From: Macrosoma leucophasiata
Lineage: Eukaryota; Arthropoda; Insecta; Lepidoptera; Hedylidae
Reading direction: 5' to 3'
DNA: 64,000 nt
Assembly (NCBI GenBank): GCA_036365455.1
Contig: JAWQUS010000023.1
Location: 1,798,001 to 1,862,000, forward strand
Shown here: positions 43,701 to 49,259 of the stretch, one piece after another
How positions within the stretch are numbered: position 1 is the stretch's first letter
Layout of the letters: each line of letters starts with the position of its first letter
Notes under the pieces: generated by a model
The model's input: the letters and a program-made list of their open reading frames with translations, nothing else
What the model was told of the DNA's origin: nothing
Database searches by the model: none
Program-made: the position numbers and the translations under genes

Positions 43701-44971
43701 AGTCAATTAAATCAATAGGAAGATAGAAAACACGTAACAACTGAAAATCAATGTAAAAGTTAGATAACCTACTTCAGAATCTCAAATACAATGTAAAGTC
43801 ATATCCCCTGAGCAAAAATATATGAATCCCAAAAGTTTATGAACCACTGCCCTAACCCATTTGAATCGGAATTGTTTGACAACTTTAAAAACCATCCTCA
43901 CATGGACCGAGCACCGACTGTTTTATTTATTGTGTTTTACAGAATCAACAATGGACGACTTCACAACAGCCAGTGCTCTTACACAACCTGCCGAGGTAAA
44001 TCACTCCTGATTTCCTTAGCTGGAGCTTTAGGCTCCTTTCATTCTGCAGCGGGTCGCCGGTCGCGTACGCGCGCGACCGGTGCAATTTGTATGAAGCTCC
44101 ATAGTGGCTTTCATTGTGCCGCGTGCTTGCCGGTAGCGTTTTTGTGTGGTGCGACCGGCGACACGTTGCAGAATGATAGGAGCCTTAAGGCAGAGAATAT
44201 GTAATAATACTACGTATAGAATGGACGCTTCGACGTCCCGCCCGATTTCCCCGCATCACCCAACCTCCTCCCCTCTTACGGGCGACGGTTGTTATTTTCT
44301 ACGCACACAGGCGCACGTGTAAATACACGTCACTGATTGATGTATTGAGTAATAGAGACCAAATTATGCGTTTGTATGGAATTTTGGCGGAGTGACCGCG
44401 GTGTGCTAAAGGTACGACTCCGAACTAGGCTGCATGCAACGTGCTGCCGCCGCAATACGCCGCAGCACCATATTTCTCTATTTTCTACTGCATTGCTGTC
44501 GCGACTTTGTCGCGTAGCTTTGAATGTTATCTCATATAAACTATATTATATAGAACTATATAATATAATATAGTATATATATATACTATATTATATAGAA
44601 AATATAAACATAAATAGAGAATATATGGAGATCAGTAGTGCTGCGGCAGCACTGCTGCGTGCAGCGGAGTTCGGCATCACACCTTTACTGGTGGTAGAGT
44701 TGTAGTGCAGGAGCTCGAGGGCGTAGGCACCATCTCATTACCTAATAACTACCGCACCATTGGAATGGTTTGACCGCCACTGTTCTGTTGAACTTGATAT
44801 CGGTCATATAGTCAATTGTAAATAAGATTAAATGTTAACCCGCAGAAAGACGACGATCTCTCCGACGAGGAGATAGAAGAGGAAATAGAGATAGAAGAGA
44901 TCGAGGAAGAAGTGGAAGAGGAAGAAGAAGAACCAGAAGAACCAGTCAAAGTAAAGACAGCCAACAAATAA
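12837..44971 (+). CDS. RIC3: RIC-3 acetylcholine receptor chaperone, gene span (10 exons seen, 5' end missing)
   Basis: RIC-3 proteins are ER membrane chaperones that promote folding and assembly of nicotinic acetylcholine receptors. Seen here: a Pro-rich segment with a GPHPALRERGRAIPPG motif, a transmembrane helix (GFVMPIYTICIIVFFVYT), a short basic/acidic linker, a coiled coil (ELAALRARLAETERAMQRIV), a long Glu/Pro-rich region and a very acidic C-terminus ending KVKTANK. This order fits the family. Exons join in phase: 12837-13003, 24327-24464, 26134-26239, 29856-29947, 34964-35809, 37099-37203, 42320-42442, 42997-43069, 43943-43995, 44846-44971. The visible part is about 607 residues, longer than vertebrate RIC3 (about 370). 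The first exon, expected to carry an N-terminal hydrophobic segment, was not found and is likely left of the window. Introns are TE-rich. Family assignment is firm; the 3' edge of the coiled-coil exon is the least certain boundary. Confidence 0.85.
14470..14570 (+). repeat. B-family fragment
   Basis: gagaggtagagatccagtga ... gcaccaccgcactacgg only. Confidence 0.5.
15130..15670 (+). other. GC-rich island with an open frame, unidentified
   Basis: A 175-codon frame (15140-15667) rich in Pro, Thr, Arg and Ser ends QPYGHSNLCQNCWIQIPGPL. The QxxGHSxxCxxC pattern faintly recalls zinc-knuckle regions of LINE ORF1 proteins, but nothing else matches. The opposite strand is also open, as expected for GC-rich DNA. 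Not called a gene. It lies in the large RIC3 intron. Confidence 0.3.
16236..16510 (+). repeat. RTE-type LINE 3' tail
   Basis: Decayed copy of the 3' end of 8178-9315 (gatatagcccatcgaatatc, gggcggcccagggccgttcg, cagcagtgaacgtc). Short GA-rich tail. Confidence 0.75.
17284..17370 (+). repeat. B-family fragment
   Basis: actggtggtggtggagttcc to aatggtagtgttcag. Confidence 0.6.
17440..17645 (-). repeat. CTAG-terminal insect repeat (Helitron-like)
   Basis: Starts actagcgacccgccccggtt and ends in aaacaaacaaac ... tataatatgttttagtata, the usual layout of a common insect repeat. Confidence 0.5.
17914..18180 (+). repeat. Dispersed repeat family A, copy 1
   Basis: Begins agaatatgtaataatactac, contains cttcgacgtcccgcccgatt, acgtgtaaatacacgtcact and cgtttgtatggaattttggc, ends near GCGGTGT. 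About 225 bp. Confidence 0.7.
18240..18505 (-). repeat. B-family copy
   Basis: From tttttaatgtaacttaagag to gcctgcgccgtcctgcactg. Confidence 0.75.
18960..19150. mobile_element. MITE family G, copy 1
   Basis: Inverted ends AGTAACACACGTTCGGATTC and the complement near 19120-19148. The interior is GC-rich, with repeated short blocks aaatccg, tccgtacc and gcggag. Confidence 0.7.
19340..19590. mobile_element. Inverted-repeat element with GGAGAGGAGATGT arms
   Basis: Arms AAAGCGGAGAGGAGATGT and ACATCTCCTCTCCTCTCCGC surround a GC-rich centre (ggccggccgggcggcgagcg). Borders approximate. Confidence 0.5.
19606..19948 (+). mobile_element. hAT-type MITE family C, copy 1
   Basis: Ends CATAGAGCAACACGG and CCGTGTTGCTCTATG, with GC-rich inverted subterminal CCGGAGGGGAGTAG. 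Contains a (CA)n tract. No matching 8-bp flanks, so it may be rearranged. Confidence 0.8.
19720..19752 (+). repeat. (CA)n microsatellite inside MITE copy 1
   Basis: About 16 CA units replace the shorter cacacacgcac tract of other copies. Confidence 0.95.
20280..20320 (-). repeat. B-family fragment
   Basis: atgtcatgtaatggcaaaca ... cagttcacattaag, then unrelated sequence. Confidence 0.45.
20368..20661 (-). mobile_element. hAT-type MITE family C, copy 2
   Basis: Same inverted ends. Flanks gctgtaac / gttgtaac match at 7 of 8 positions. Confidence 0.85.
20728..21023 (+). mobile_element. hAT-type MITE family C, copy 3
   Basis: Same ends and internal sequence. Flanks ataatggg / attatggc match at 6 of 8, suggesting an older insertion. 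Confidence 0.8.
21195..21690 (-). repeat. B-family copy split by MITE copy 4
   Basis: 21195-21352 and 21654-21690 are the two halves, with the hAT-type MITE between; this dates the B copy as older. Confidence 0.8.
21353..21645 (+). mobile_element. hAT-type MITE family C, copy 4, inserted in a B-family repeat
   Basis: Perfect 8-bp duplication GTGATCTG at 21345-21352 and 21646-21653. The interrupted B repeat resumes immediately after it. Confidence 0.9.
22055..22175 (-). repeat. B-family internally deleted copy
   Basis: cagctcacactgatgttaaa joins directly to accatttgacggcagatag and runs to ctctaccaccagtaaaac. Confidence 0.65.
22230..23070 (+). repeat. Imperfect tandem duplications with repeated signal-peptide-like frames
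   Basis: caaactggaacacttcgata/caaactagaacactttggca and cgtttgtgta occur twice; aaatgtctggattcatcatc at 22762 and aaatgtctggatttatcatc at 22989 begin short hydrophobic frames (MSGFIIIFSIISLAFSSDN, MSGFIICIISMAFSDN), each followed by tgttccacggtcgaaatttt. Origin unknown. Confidence 0.5.
23150..23325. mobile_element. Relict of MITE family E
   Basis: Shares AGAATGCTTTGTCTTTGTCA, TGCAGGATAGAAAAAGACAA and GCTAAAATACGTTTATGATT, but the left end is replaced. A further short relict lies at 15974-16024. Confidence 0.6.
23540..24100 (+). repeat. B-family copy with a tandemly duplicated head
   Basis: Two head-to-tail units of about 167 bp (23566-23727 and 23733-23890) share agtaaggcggtggtaactac and gtaggtaccaccgcattacc, followed by the usual body and A-run at 24091. 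Confidence 0.75.
24327..24464 (+). CDS. RIC3: RIC3 exon: transmembrane segment
   Basis: 46 codons, phase 0 at both ends; acceptor tgtttcag, donor AAG|gtgaga. Encodes PPPIPGMRPPLGSPGG, then a hydrophobic helix GFVMPIYTICIIVFFVYT followed by LSK. This is the most diagnostic RIC-3 segment in the window. The internal ATG at 24345 is not a start: the reading frame is open back to the acceptor and continues from the previous exon. Confidence 0.88.
24536..24850 (+). repeat. tRNA-derived SINE
   Basis: B-box-like GGGTTCGATTCCCGGGG, then tctggaaatttaccagtacc, caacaggctcgccacctgtt, tgggctataaacgtaaccgg and ggcgtgaagttacg, a body common in Lepidoptera. Starts about 70 bp after the RIC3 exon at 24464. 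Confidence 0.65.
24855..25130 (+). repeat. Related tRNA-derived SINE, diverged
   Basis: gaagtccagtggtagcagac, GGGTTCGATCCACGGGGC, then accatattctggaagtttcc and gtgcttaacactaccatg. Confidence 0.55.
25143..25300. mobile_element. MITE family G, copy 2
   Basis: Ends agtagttacaaacgtccgg and ggtcgtgtgtcactacta. Shares the TGTAGAGGAGTCCAGCGGAC interior with copy 1 in inverted order. Confidence 0.65.
25305..25680 (+). repeat. Lepidopteran dispersed repeat (gagcaaacgagccacctgat)
   Basis: gagcaaacgagccacctgat and gaacatttgcaacaccaggg are hallmarks of a common moth/butterfly repeat; the rest reads as non-coding. Confidence 0.55.
25739..26072 (+). mobile_element. Short LINE 3' fragment, copy 1, 13-bp target duplication
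   Basis: Open frame of about 105 codons: KKGMLRWFGHIERMSNERMT, KQIYNANVDGCRGPGRPRLT, ending YPVRDLA, the C-terminus of a non-LTR reverse transcriptase, then a (GATACATACATACAT) tail. Flanked by ATGTTAATAGAAT at 25726-25738 and 26073-26085. Only 48 bp upstream of a RIC3 exon. Confidence 0.88.
26134..26239 (+). CDS. RIC3: RIC3 exon: post-membrane linker
   Basis: Acceptor gatcctcag, donor TTGG|gtgagc; 35 codons plus one base (phase 0 in, phase 1 out). Encodes ILFKRTGSPYDQVVPDPQFR and a basic/acidic continuation ending SSPDKLG. It follows the membrane helix as expected in RIC-3. A LINE fragment with a 13-bp target duplication ends only 48 bp upstream. Confidence 0.85.
27192..27337. mobile_element. 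Palindromic MITE family E, copy 1
   Basis: 146 bp. Inverted ends CCCCCTTATTCATAAACGTA; flanked by TA (or TTA/TAA). Interior TCTTTTTCTATCCTGCACAT and AAAGCATTCTATAGCTAAAA. Confidence 0.8.
28081..28227. mobile_element. Palindromic MITE family E, copy 2
   Basis: Nearly the same 147-bp element as 27192-27337, flanked by TAG on both sides. Confidence 0.8.
28722..29000 (+). repeat. B-family full copy
   Basis: Close to 6488-6782 in sequence, A-run at 28991. Confidence 0.8.
29268..29321. repeat. Perfect 23-bp-arm hairpin next to the tRNA-like sequence
   Basis: Arms 29268-29290 and 29299-29321 are exactly complementary with an 8-nt loop (agtgtgca). Ends 32 bp before the tRNA-like sequence. Confidence 0.8.
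29354..29428 (+). tRNA. tRNA-like sequence, probably tRNA-derived repeat
   Basis: Folds as a cloverleaf: acceptor GCTTCAG/CTGAAGT, TA, D stem GCTC/GAGC, T arm GCGAG TTCGAGC CTCGC. The anticodon stem is imperfect and offset by one base, so the anticodon cannot be named. Pol III boxes TAGCTCAATTGG and GAGTTCGAGCC are good; a T-run follows. A second copy with matching downstream sequence at 39329 argues for a repeat. Confidence 0.4.
29856..29947 (+). CDS. RIC3: RIC3 exon: coiled coil
   Basis: Acceptor gggcgtag; the split Gly codon joins in phase with 26239. Encodes GDEELAALRARLAETERAMQ followed by RIVGQLARRDG, a heptad-rich coiled coil conserved in RIC-3. The 3' edge is uncertain: GGG|gtactc at 29947 gives phase 0 and fits the next exon, but the GC-rich open frame runs on to about 29976, where GAT|gttcga is also in phase. 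Confidence 0.7.
32281..32560 (+). repeat. Short diverged direct repeat
   Basis: aacagttttgtgtcaacaac ... acggccataagtggcctggg at 32281 recurs as aacagttttgtatcgaccac ... acggccatatctggcctggt at 32448. The frame through the second copy (to 32723) has no recognised domain. Confidence 0.45.
34223..34285 (+). repeat. 26-bp-arm hairpin in a RIC3 intron
   Basis: Arms 34223-34248 and 34260-34285 pair at all positions with one G-U, loop 11 nt (gtaaattaaag). miRNA-like size, but could be a MITE remnant. Confidence 0.75.
34964..35809 (+). CDS. RIC3: RIC3 exon: long Glu/Pro-rich region with a 44-residue tandem repeat
   Basis: 282 codons, phase 0 at both ends; acceptor gcgaatacag, donor AAG|gtacag. Begins EDQENARPYTNGTIILNSGP, continues with SPEPAKEPSPEP-type repeats and an acidic stretch of E/P/A-rich heptads, probably disordered or helical. 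Near the end, two 44-residue units (DNA 35483-35614 and 35615-35746) share roughly half their residues, including the ENxADxGDxLxG pattern. Base use (A-rich, low GC) differs sharply from the GC-rich neighbouring RIC3 exons. In-frame continuity of 846 bp strongly supports coding function. Confidence 0.82.
35840..36190 (-). repeat. B-family copy with a 70-bp AT-rich insert
   Basis: Broken after cattgatgttaagtaataa (35885) and resumed at attaagtgatgactacagc (35950). Starts about 30 bp after the long RIC3 exon. Confidence 0.75.
36190..36370. repeat. Probable retroelement fragment
   Basis: GC-rich stretch with ggcttaacgtgctttccgaa and gcacccgaccgcgttcgtat, unlike its AT-rich surroundings. Family not identified. 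Confidence 0.4.
36509..36748 (+). repeat. RTE-type LINE 3' tail next to MITE copy 5
   Basis: gggcacatagctcgcagaac through gatgatagtgatgatga. Together with the MITE it fills the 590 bp upstream of the RIC3 exon at 37099. Confidence 0.8.
36750..37060 (+). mobile_element. hAT-type MITE family C, copy 5, next to a RIC3 exon
   Basis: Diverged left end (tacaacacgagcc), intact right end (gtgttgctctacg). Starts directly after the GAT tail of a LINE fragment and stops 38 bp before the RIC3 exon at 37099. Confidence 0.75.
37099..37203 (+). CDS. RIC3: RIC3 exon: Pro/Ala-rich segment
   Basis: 35 codons, phase 0 both ends; acceptor tgtattggcag, donor ACG|gtgagc. Encodes VIGMEVQTHAADGGQVRALP and a PPVPPAPHAAPAPRP tail. 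A hAT-type MITE ends 38 bp upstream, so the acceptor region is squeezed between mobile DNA and exon. Confidence 0.78.
37594..38021. mobile_element. Harbinger-like MITE hosting copy 6
   Basis: Inverted ends GCGCCCTAAC with subterminal CTAGCGGTTAGC on the left and the inverted match on the right; flanked by TAA on both sides (3-bp duplication). Without the nested insert it is about 120 bp. Confidence 0.65.
37676..37972 (-). mobile_element. hAT-type MITE family C, copy 6, nested in another MITE
   Basis: Perfect 8-bp duplication GCAACTGC at 37668-37675 and 37973-37980. Sits inside the element at 37594-38021. Confidence 0.9.
38143..38277. mobile_element. Short inverted-end MITE (AATACTCAAACGTCACT)
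   Basis: Ends CCAATACTCAAACGTCACTT and its near-perfect inverted copy GAGTGACGTTTGAGTATTCG. Interior has CGTTCAAACGATAGAGACAG. Confidence 0.7.
38655..39123 (-). mobile_element. Inverted-end MITE (GGAGATGTTGC), copy 2
   Basis: 469 bp with ends GGAGATGTTGC / GCAACATCTCC, flanked by TTTA on both sides. Shares GCCATATTCGCC, GGCCGGAGGTCCATACATTT and the cgatacagccgacac segment with copy 1. Lies in a RIC3 intron. Confidence 0.72.
39329..39400 (+). tRNA. tRNA-like sequence, second copy
   Basis: 72 nt: acceptor ACTTCGG/CCGAAGT, D stem CGCT/AGCG, T arm GCAGG TTCGATG CCTGC; one anticodon-stem mismatch; loop CTGGTTA (GGT at the anticodon position). Followed by taatttttcttttccc, similar to the copy at 29354. 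Confidence 0.4.
40000..40253 (+). mobile_element. Helitron-like element
   Basis: Begins TCCCTACTAATATTATAAAT, ends GGGCAACAGCTAG, with a GC hairpin (GCGGGCGAAGCCGC) just before the end, and lies between A and T, the expected Helitron target. Confidence 0.75.
40352..40632 (-). repeat. B-family full copy
   Basis: From T-run and aatgtaatggaagtggc to ctctaccacaagtaaaac. Confidence 0.8.
40765..40830 (+). repeat. tRNA-like SINE head fragment
   Basis: gtcgcgggttcaatccccgc and actgggacaaaatatttgtt match the head of 63226-63430. Confidence 0.55.
40873..41220 (-). pseudogene. mariner transposase, N-terminal part only
   Basis: 115 codons encode the DNA-binding half: RYILKFYYKNRKNATQAAKK, CDVYGPSAVSVRVAQICFKR, FQSGNFDVKDAPRSG and the second helix-turn-helix ISSYDVAEELRIDHKTVLAH LKKAGYK in order. 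A stop follows directly, with a short KLDIWV remnant after it; the DDD catalytic domain is missing. No inverted ends recognised. Confidence 0.85.
41478..41900 (+). repeat. Diverged tandem duplication, about 260-bp offset
   Basis: aaaaatacttgcggccacat / aaaaatacttggggccaaat, ggcaacctagtgga, gtttgcagcata and gatgaacgaaatg occur twice in the same order. Origin unknown. Confidence 0.6.
42040..42170. repeat. GC-rich imperfect palindrome
   Basis: GCCGCGCGCGGCTCGCGACA and GTCGCGAGCCGCGGAAT on the left are mirrored by GCCGCGCGCGGCCGACGACT and GTCGCGACCCGCGGAAT on the right. Stands out in AT-rich DNA; it precedes the LINE tail at 42178. Confidence 0.7.
42178..42300 (+). repeat. RTE-type LINE 3' tail abutting a RIC3 acceptor
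   Basis: tagtgaaggtcgcaggcaat through (GAT)n, ending 19 bp before the RIC3 exon at 42320. Confidence 0.8.
42320..42442 (+). CDS. RIC3: RIC3 exon: TEIPQQSRVLVADF segment
   Basis: 41 codons, phase 0 both ends; donor CCG|gtaaca. Encodes HEAEQVQSIFLDTEIPQQSR and VLVADFAENRDDEPKPTKNSP. The acceptor is taken as gagttgcag at 42319; the frame is also open a few codons further left. No pyrimidine tract precedes it: the upstream sequence is the GAT-repeat tail of an RTE-type LINE. Confidence 0.72.
42553..42800 (-). repeat. B-family copy
   Basis: Near-complete; lies between RIC3 exons 42320-42442 and 42997-43069. Confidence 0.8.
42820..42965 (+). repeat. LINE 3' end, second copy
   Basis: accaacccgcatttggagta ... 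gactcgtgcccagcagtggg and a TTATTATTATTA tail; 30 bp before the RIC3 exon at 42997. Confidence 0.65.
42997..43069 (+). CDS. RIC3: RIC3 exon: VVSGKMTLSLIQD segment
   Basis: Acceptor tgttgtttgcag, donor CCTG|gtgagt; 24 codons plus one base, phase 0 in and phase 1 out. Encodes LVVSGKMTLSLIQDAPRETP then ERDP. Splice sites are both close to consensus. Confidence 0.78.
43943..43995 (+). CDS. RIC3: RIC3 exon: short STMDDFTTASALTQPAE segment
   Basis: Acceptor tgttttacag, donor GAG|gtaaat; 53 bp, phase 1 in and phase 0 out, exactly bridging its neighbours. Encodes ESTMDDFTTASALTQPAE. A small inverted-repeat element begins about 35 bp after the donor. Confidence 0.75.
44029..44190. mobile_element. Short inverted-end MITE (AGGCTCCTTTCATTCTGCA)
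   Basis: Ends AGGCTCCTTTCATTCTGCAG and the inverted TTGCAGAATGATAGGAGCCT, with GTCGCCGGTCGCG subterminal repeats. Lies just after the RIC3 exon ending at 43995. Confidence 0.7.
44195..44415 (+). repeat. Dispersed repeat family A, copy 2
   Basis: Same order of blocks as copy 1; begins right after the MITE at 44029-44190. Confidence 0.7.
44690..44800 (+). repeat. B-family fragment before the last RIC3 exon
   Basis: actggtggtagagttgtagt to ccattggaatgg. Confidence 0.65.
44846..44971 (+). CDS. RIC3: RIC3 last exon: acidic C-terminus
   Basis: Acceptor ttaacccgcag; 41 codons then TAA. Encodes KDDDLSDEEIEEEIEIEEIE, a further Glu run, and PVKVKTANK. Such an acidic tail is common in RIC-3. AATAAA overlaps the stop and another lies at 45198-45203, a plausible polyadenylation signal. 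Confidence 0.8.
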   Translation, partial: KDDDLSDEEIEEEIEIEEIEEEVEEEEEEPEEPVKVKTANK

Positions 44972-45197
44972 ATCCGATCTTTTGTATTTAAGATGGGTGT
45001 AAGAAATTCTGATCAGTTACTAATAGGTTTATTAGGATTACAGTTGATATAAAAACTGTAAAAAACAGTATTTTTATGTATTGATATATAATATCAACAA
45101 TAGCTATACTCACTTTTTTACAGAGGTGTTGCAAAGATGATAATATTAATTTCTGCCTTGTAGACATTCTGGCGCGTTAATCAAGCAAGCTAAACTG

Positions 45198-45203
45198 AAT
45201 AAA
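45198..45203 (+). terminator. candidate RIC3 polyadenylation signal
   Basis: AATAAA 227 bp after the RIC3 stop. Transcript data would be needed to choose between this and the copy overlapping the stop codon. Confidence 0.4.
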
Positions 45204-47521
45204 ATCACCCAAACAGTTATAGCTAACCGAACAGTCGAAATACATAATAAGGTTGTTCATCAAATGAAATTGAGTTATTTTCGCAAGGTTTGCTTTTTAG
45301 TCCAATCATTTACAAACGGGTTTTTTATTAATACATTCTGTAAAAGCAGTCTAGGTAAAAGGAGCCCGAAATAACGGCACGAAATAAAAATACTCTGTCG
45401 GTACTAAAAGGTTAAGAACCACTGTCCTAAATGACATGGGACATTGACATAAAAAAGTATACCTAAAGATAACTCAACATTTTTTTGATAAAAATATTAA
45501 CTGATTGGAGTATTTTACACCCGTGTTTACAAGTTTACAACATCTCGAAGTCGTATACTGTAATGATAAATACATTAAACTGCTCTCACATTTTATAATC
45601 TGTATGTGCTTTTTAATCACATTTAACAATATACCAGTTTGGATTACAGGTCAAATAATGTTAACTTTGTATTTAGATATATTTCAGAGTTTTTTAACTG
45701 ATTGATTGATGTCATATAGATAATGTACCTGTGTTATAGAGGTATTTTAGCTCAAAATCTGTCTGTCATTTCTTTTTCAATTGATTACCACTAAATATCA
45801 TGACTACTGCTTTTAAATAAATCAATTAAAATTTTGTCTGAATTTTCAAGACTATTTGAAATACGTACATTTTATCACAACCAAGTTGCAACCAAGAAAT
45901 GAATATAATTTAAGACAGACTTGACTTGAACATACATTTCAGACAGATTTAATAATGTAAAAGTGTGTGAACATTTTCAGATACACAAATTTTAATGTTT
46001 AGTGGTATTACTTGTGACGTTTACGAATTTATTTCGTGTTCGTTCAATTATTGTGCCAAATTTTTCTTCCAAACTTTTTTAACTTTTTAAGTATCGTAAT
46101 TTATGTCTTTTAGGTTCAAAGGAGAGGTTGAGAGTGACAAACAAAGATGCTATATCATAAATTAACACTGACAAAACTGATACTTCGCTTTAGATCGATT
46201 TCCTTTATTAACTTCCTATGTATGGCCATTTTTAATTCCTTCAAGTCTGCGTATTTAGCCAAATTTTGCGATAATAGTATACCTATCAATTTTTTAGATT
46301 GTAATAATTTTATATTGTGTAAGGAACGGTTTTGAATTAACGGTTTTTGGGGAAAATATGGCAACACTTGTTGCGTGTGACAGCTTTGCTTGTGTTGAAA
46401 ATTTATGTCCGTCCAAGTAGGTTTGATTTAAATTATCATAATATTAATATACAAATGTGCTAATTTTACTTTGCTTCTCACGCTTTTTCAACACGTTATA
46501 TAATTTTGAATAAATAGGTTCAGGGAACATTTACATATAAAAGTGCATTATGTGGGAATGTTGGCGTTTCTTATGACCATACCATACAAGTGTTGCCATA
46601 TACAGAGAATAGTTTAAGGTTGTTATGGAAGAGCTCGGGTGTGACTGGGTAGGTTCTGCATTTAAGTTTCAAGTCGCTCGTACTGCTTTTAATTGTCGTT
46701 TGAATTATTTATTTTCAAAGATATCAAGTGTGTTTGGTATTAAGATCTTGCGATCATAGTTTCAAATTAATTTGATACTCAACAGCTTAACTTTGGTGAA
46801 TGATTTACACACAAAAATAACTCTTAATTTGTGTTTTAGATCCTTAATAACCTACTTAAGATTTCAAAGTAGATCTATCAGAAATGAGATGTAATATTTA
46901 TTAATTGCTTATGTACATGATCGCATTATCGACCAAAAATTGTGTGTACCCGCTTCCAATAGCCGATTTGAAAAGGGAGTAATTAACACGATATTAAAGC
47001 TAGGTTTATATTTTTGTGACGTGGCGCTATTGTTTGTATACATTAATTAATGACTCTGTCACGATAAACCGCGACACATTAATGTGAGTCTATTCAGAAT
47101 GGAAGGACCATGCCAAGATTTGTAAAAAAAAGGTTACTAACAGCTTTGAAATGTTATTTTGATAAACTATTTTATGCTCATCGGAATAAAATTTAATTAA
47201 ATTAAAACGATTAAAGTTTATTATGGATGTTTTCTACTCTAGACTTAGGAATGGATTTTTTTTAATACGGTGGAGTAATATTTTCAATATCAGGACAATA
47301 ATATTTGGAAAATATCTCATATCGTCTTATTTTTTCTGTACAATCAGTAGGTACTTTGCCATGATAGCGCTCTGTCGCGCCATGACGCACCCCGACACAG
47401 TAATATGAATCTGGCTCACCGTACCACAACGCTTGAACATTCCTTTTCACGTATTACATTATCTGCGGGCGCAGATTCAAGATTTTATTTTTTAAAACGT
47501 GTTTGTAGAAGGAATTTATTT

Positions 47522-47558
47522 ATTTACGTAAGAAGGGATATTCCCTTCTTACGTAAAT
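47522..47558. repeat. Perfect 17-bp-arm palindrome
   Basis: atttacgtaagaaggga and its exact complement separated by tat. Between RIC3 and NDUFA11. Confidence 0.8.
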
Positions 47559-47820
47559 TAATACGTAAATTTACGTTATTATTGTAAGTAGAATTTTTTA
47601 TTATCGATTGCTTATTGAATTTTGTTGTTTTGTTAGTTGTAAGTAATAAAGTTTTAACAATTAAGAAATAAACTTGTTTTATTTCAATCAATGGTCTTAT
47701 AAATAAATATATCATTGATATAAAATTAATCATTATGTTTTATGAAGAAAACTATAAGGTAACGTTCGCAACGGCGTCTGCAACGAAGCGTTGCAACTCC
47801 TGAGTCGAGAATATTAAAAA

Positions 47821-47955
47821 AAAATGGAGTAAAGAGGTAGTGTCCACAGTCCCACCGTTTGACAGAGACGTGGAACCGCGAGTTGTGGCCTACAATGATG
47901 CAGCTTCCTCAAGGCTGAACTATGTGACCGAAACCATTGGGTGGATGGTTTAGGT
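47821..47955 (+). other. Possible coding remnant, unidentified
   Basis: A short open stretch reads WSKEVVSTVPPFDRDVEPRV then VAYNDAASSRLNYVTETIGW MV, stop. Composition is protein-like and GC-richer than the surroundings, but no start or splice site is evident and no family is recognised. Confidence 0.25.
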
Positions 47956-48405
47956 ACACCGAGAGGTTTTAGTGACGAGAAACTTTTCCCAGAGTTCCTC
48001 ATAACCCACCCCTTTGTCGAAGCGTGCGCCGTATGGGTAACGCATTTCCACCCATTTTGGTTTAAATGATTTGTAAATCCAATGTAGATCATGATCTACA
48101 ATTTTTTTAGCTATTAATTATCACAATGAGTTATGCTGTACAGTGTTATTAATCCATGGAGTGACTATCTGGCAACAAATAGAAGTCTCTTGTATCACCA
48201 ATAATTATTTATTTTAACACTTAAATAAAATTAGGATACAATGTGATCTTATTTACAGACAGACTATTTATACTGATGCTATTACTCCGCAAAATCCCTC
48301 ACTTAGACCCTGGAACAAAAATATACATGATAAATGATTGGATCACAAGTAACAAATAAAAATGTTAAGTAACTAATTACAAAATATGGATCCATGTAAT
48401 GCAGT

Positions 48406-48480
48406 CATAGAGCAACGCGGTCCACTGGTCGCGGTGGACTGGAGGGGAGTAGCCATAGCGTGTATTACCGATGCAAAATG
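48406..48480 (+). mobile_element. hAT-type MITE family C, 5' fragment
   Basis: Left end catagagcaacgcgg through taccgatgcaaaatg, then unrelated sequence. Confidence 0.7.
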
Positions 48481-48623
48481 CTCGGGGAACTAACCCTCGA
48501 ATCGAATGCAAGTATTGTCTACGGGATTAATAATGGCAAACTAAAAGAATCATCGATTTCTACAGAAAATATCCTAAAAAGGTTTGACCAAATGATCTTT
48601 TAAAAAACTCGCGTATAACACTC

Positions 48624-48810
48624 ATTTTACTAATTTTACGAACCGGGTCGTGACGCGATGTAGTTATTGGGTAAAAACACTTTTTACCTTTATTACGATG
48701 TTTCGAATCGGTTGCACAAGCCGTGGTCGCGGACAGACTGTTGTAACAGCAAAATGTCAAATGGCTTAATGTTCTTCGCGTCACGACCCGGTTCATAAAA
48801 TTAGTAAAAA
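48624..48810. mobile_element. Short element with 34-bp inverted ends and a related core
   Basis: Ends are TTTTACTAATTTTACGAACC plus GGGTCGTGACGCGA and the near-perfect inverted copy. The middle holds CCGTGGTCGCGGACAGACTG and GTTTCGAATCGG, resembling the core of the elements at 9792 and 54746, although the arms are unrelated in sequence. Confidence 0.65.
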
Positions 48811-49259
48811 AAAATGTCTTTGCATAAAATGCTGTTTCCTACCAACAGTAATTGCCTCCCATATTAATTGTAAATTAACCTTCAGATGTTAAACATTTAT
48901 ATCAGAAAATGTTCTGTAATGAACCTACTCAATAATATAAAGCTGTTTTGGACCTTGGACCTTTTTTTTACCATCTCTCTTCTCAATTTTGAATCTCCAC
49001 TCAATTTTGACTAGGTAAACAAAGCTTGATGAAGCTTAAGAAGAGGAATCCTACGTCACCATCACCAATCCTATTTATTATTTTATATGTACAACAACAC
49101 AAAGTGGGATTATGTCCTATTTACTGGCATGGTGCCAAAATATCTGTCTGTGAACCGCTGTCCTGGCACCAGCGGTCCAGGGATCTTCACTAATAGAAAG
49201 TATAAACAATATTGCAGGTTTCAGGCCCAAGGGATGTTTAAGCAATACTTGTATTGACA

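Larger units (their letters stand above)
45204..49073. other. Intergenic DNA between RIC3 and NDUFA11
   Basis: AT-rich, low in repeats; holds the 47522 palindrome, the possible remnant at 47821, a MITE fragment and the 48624 element. Confidence 0.5.
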
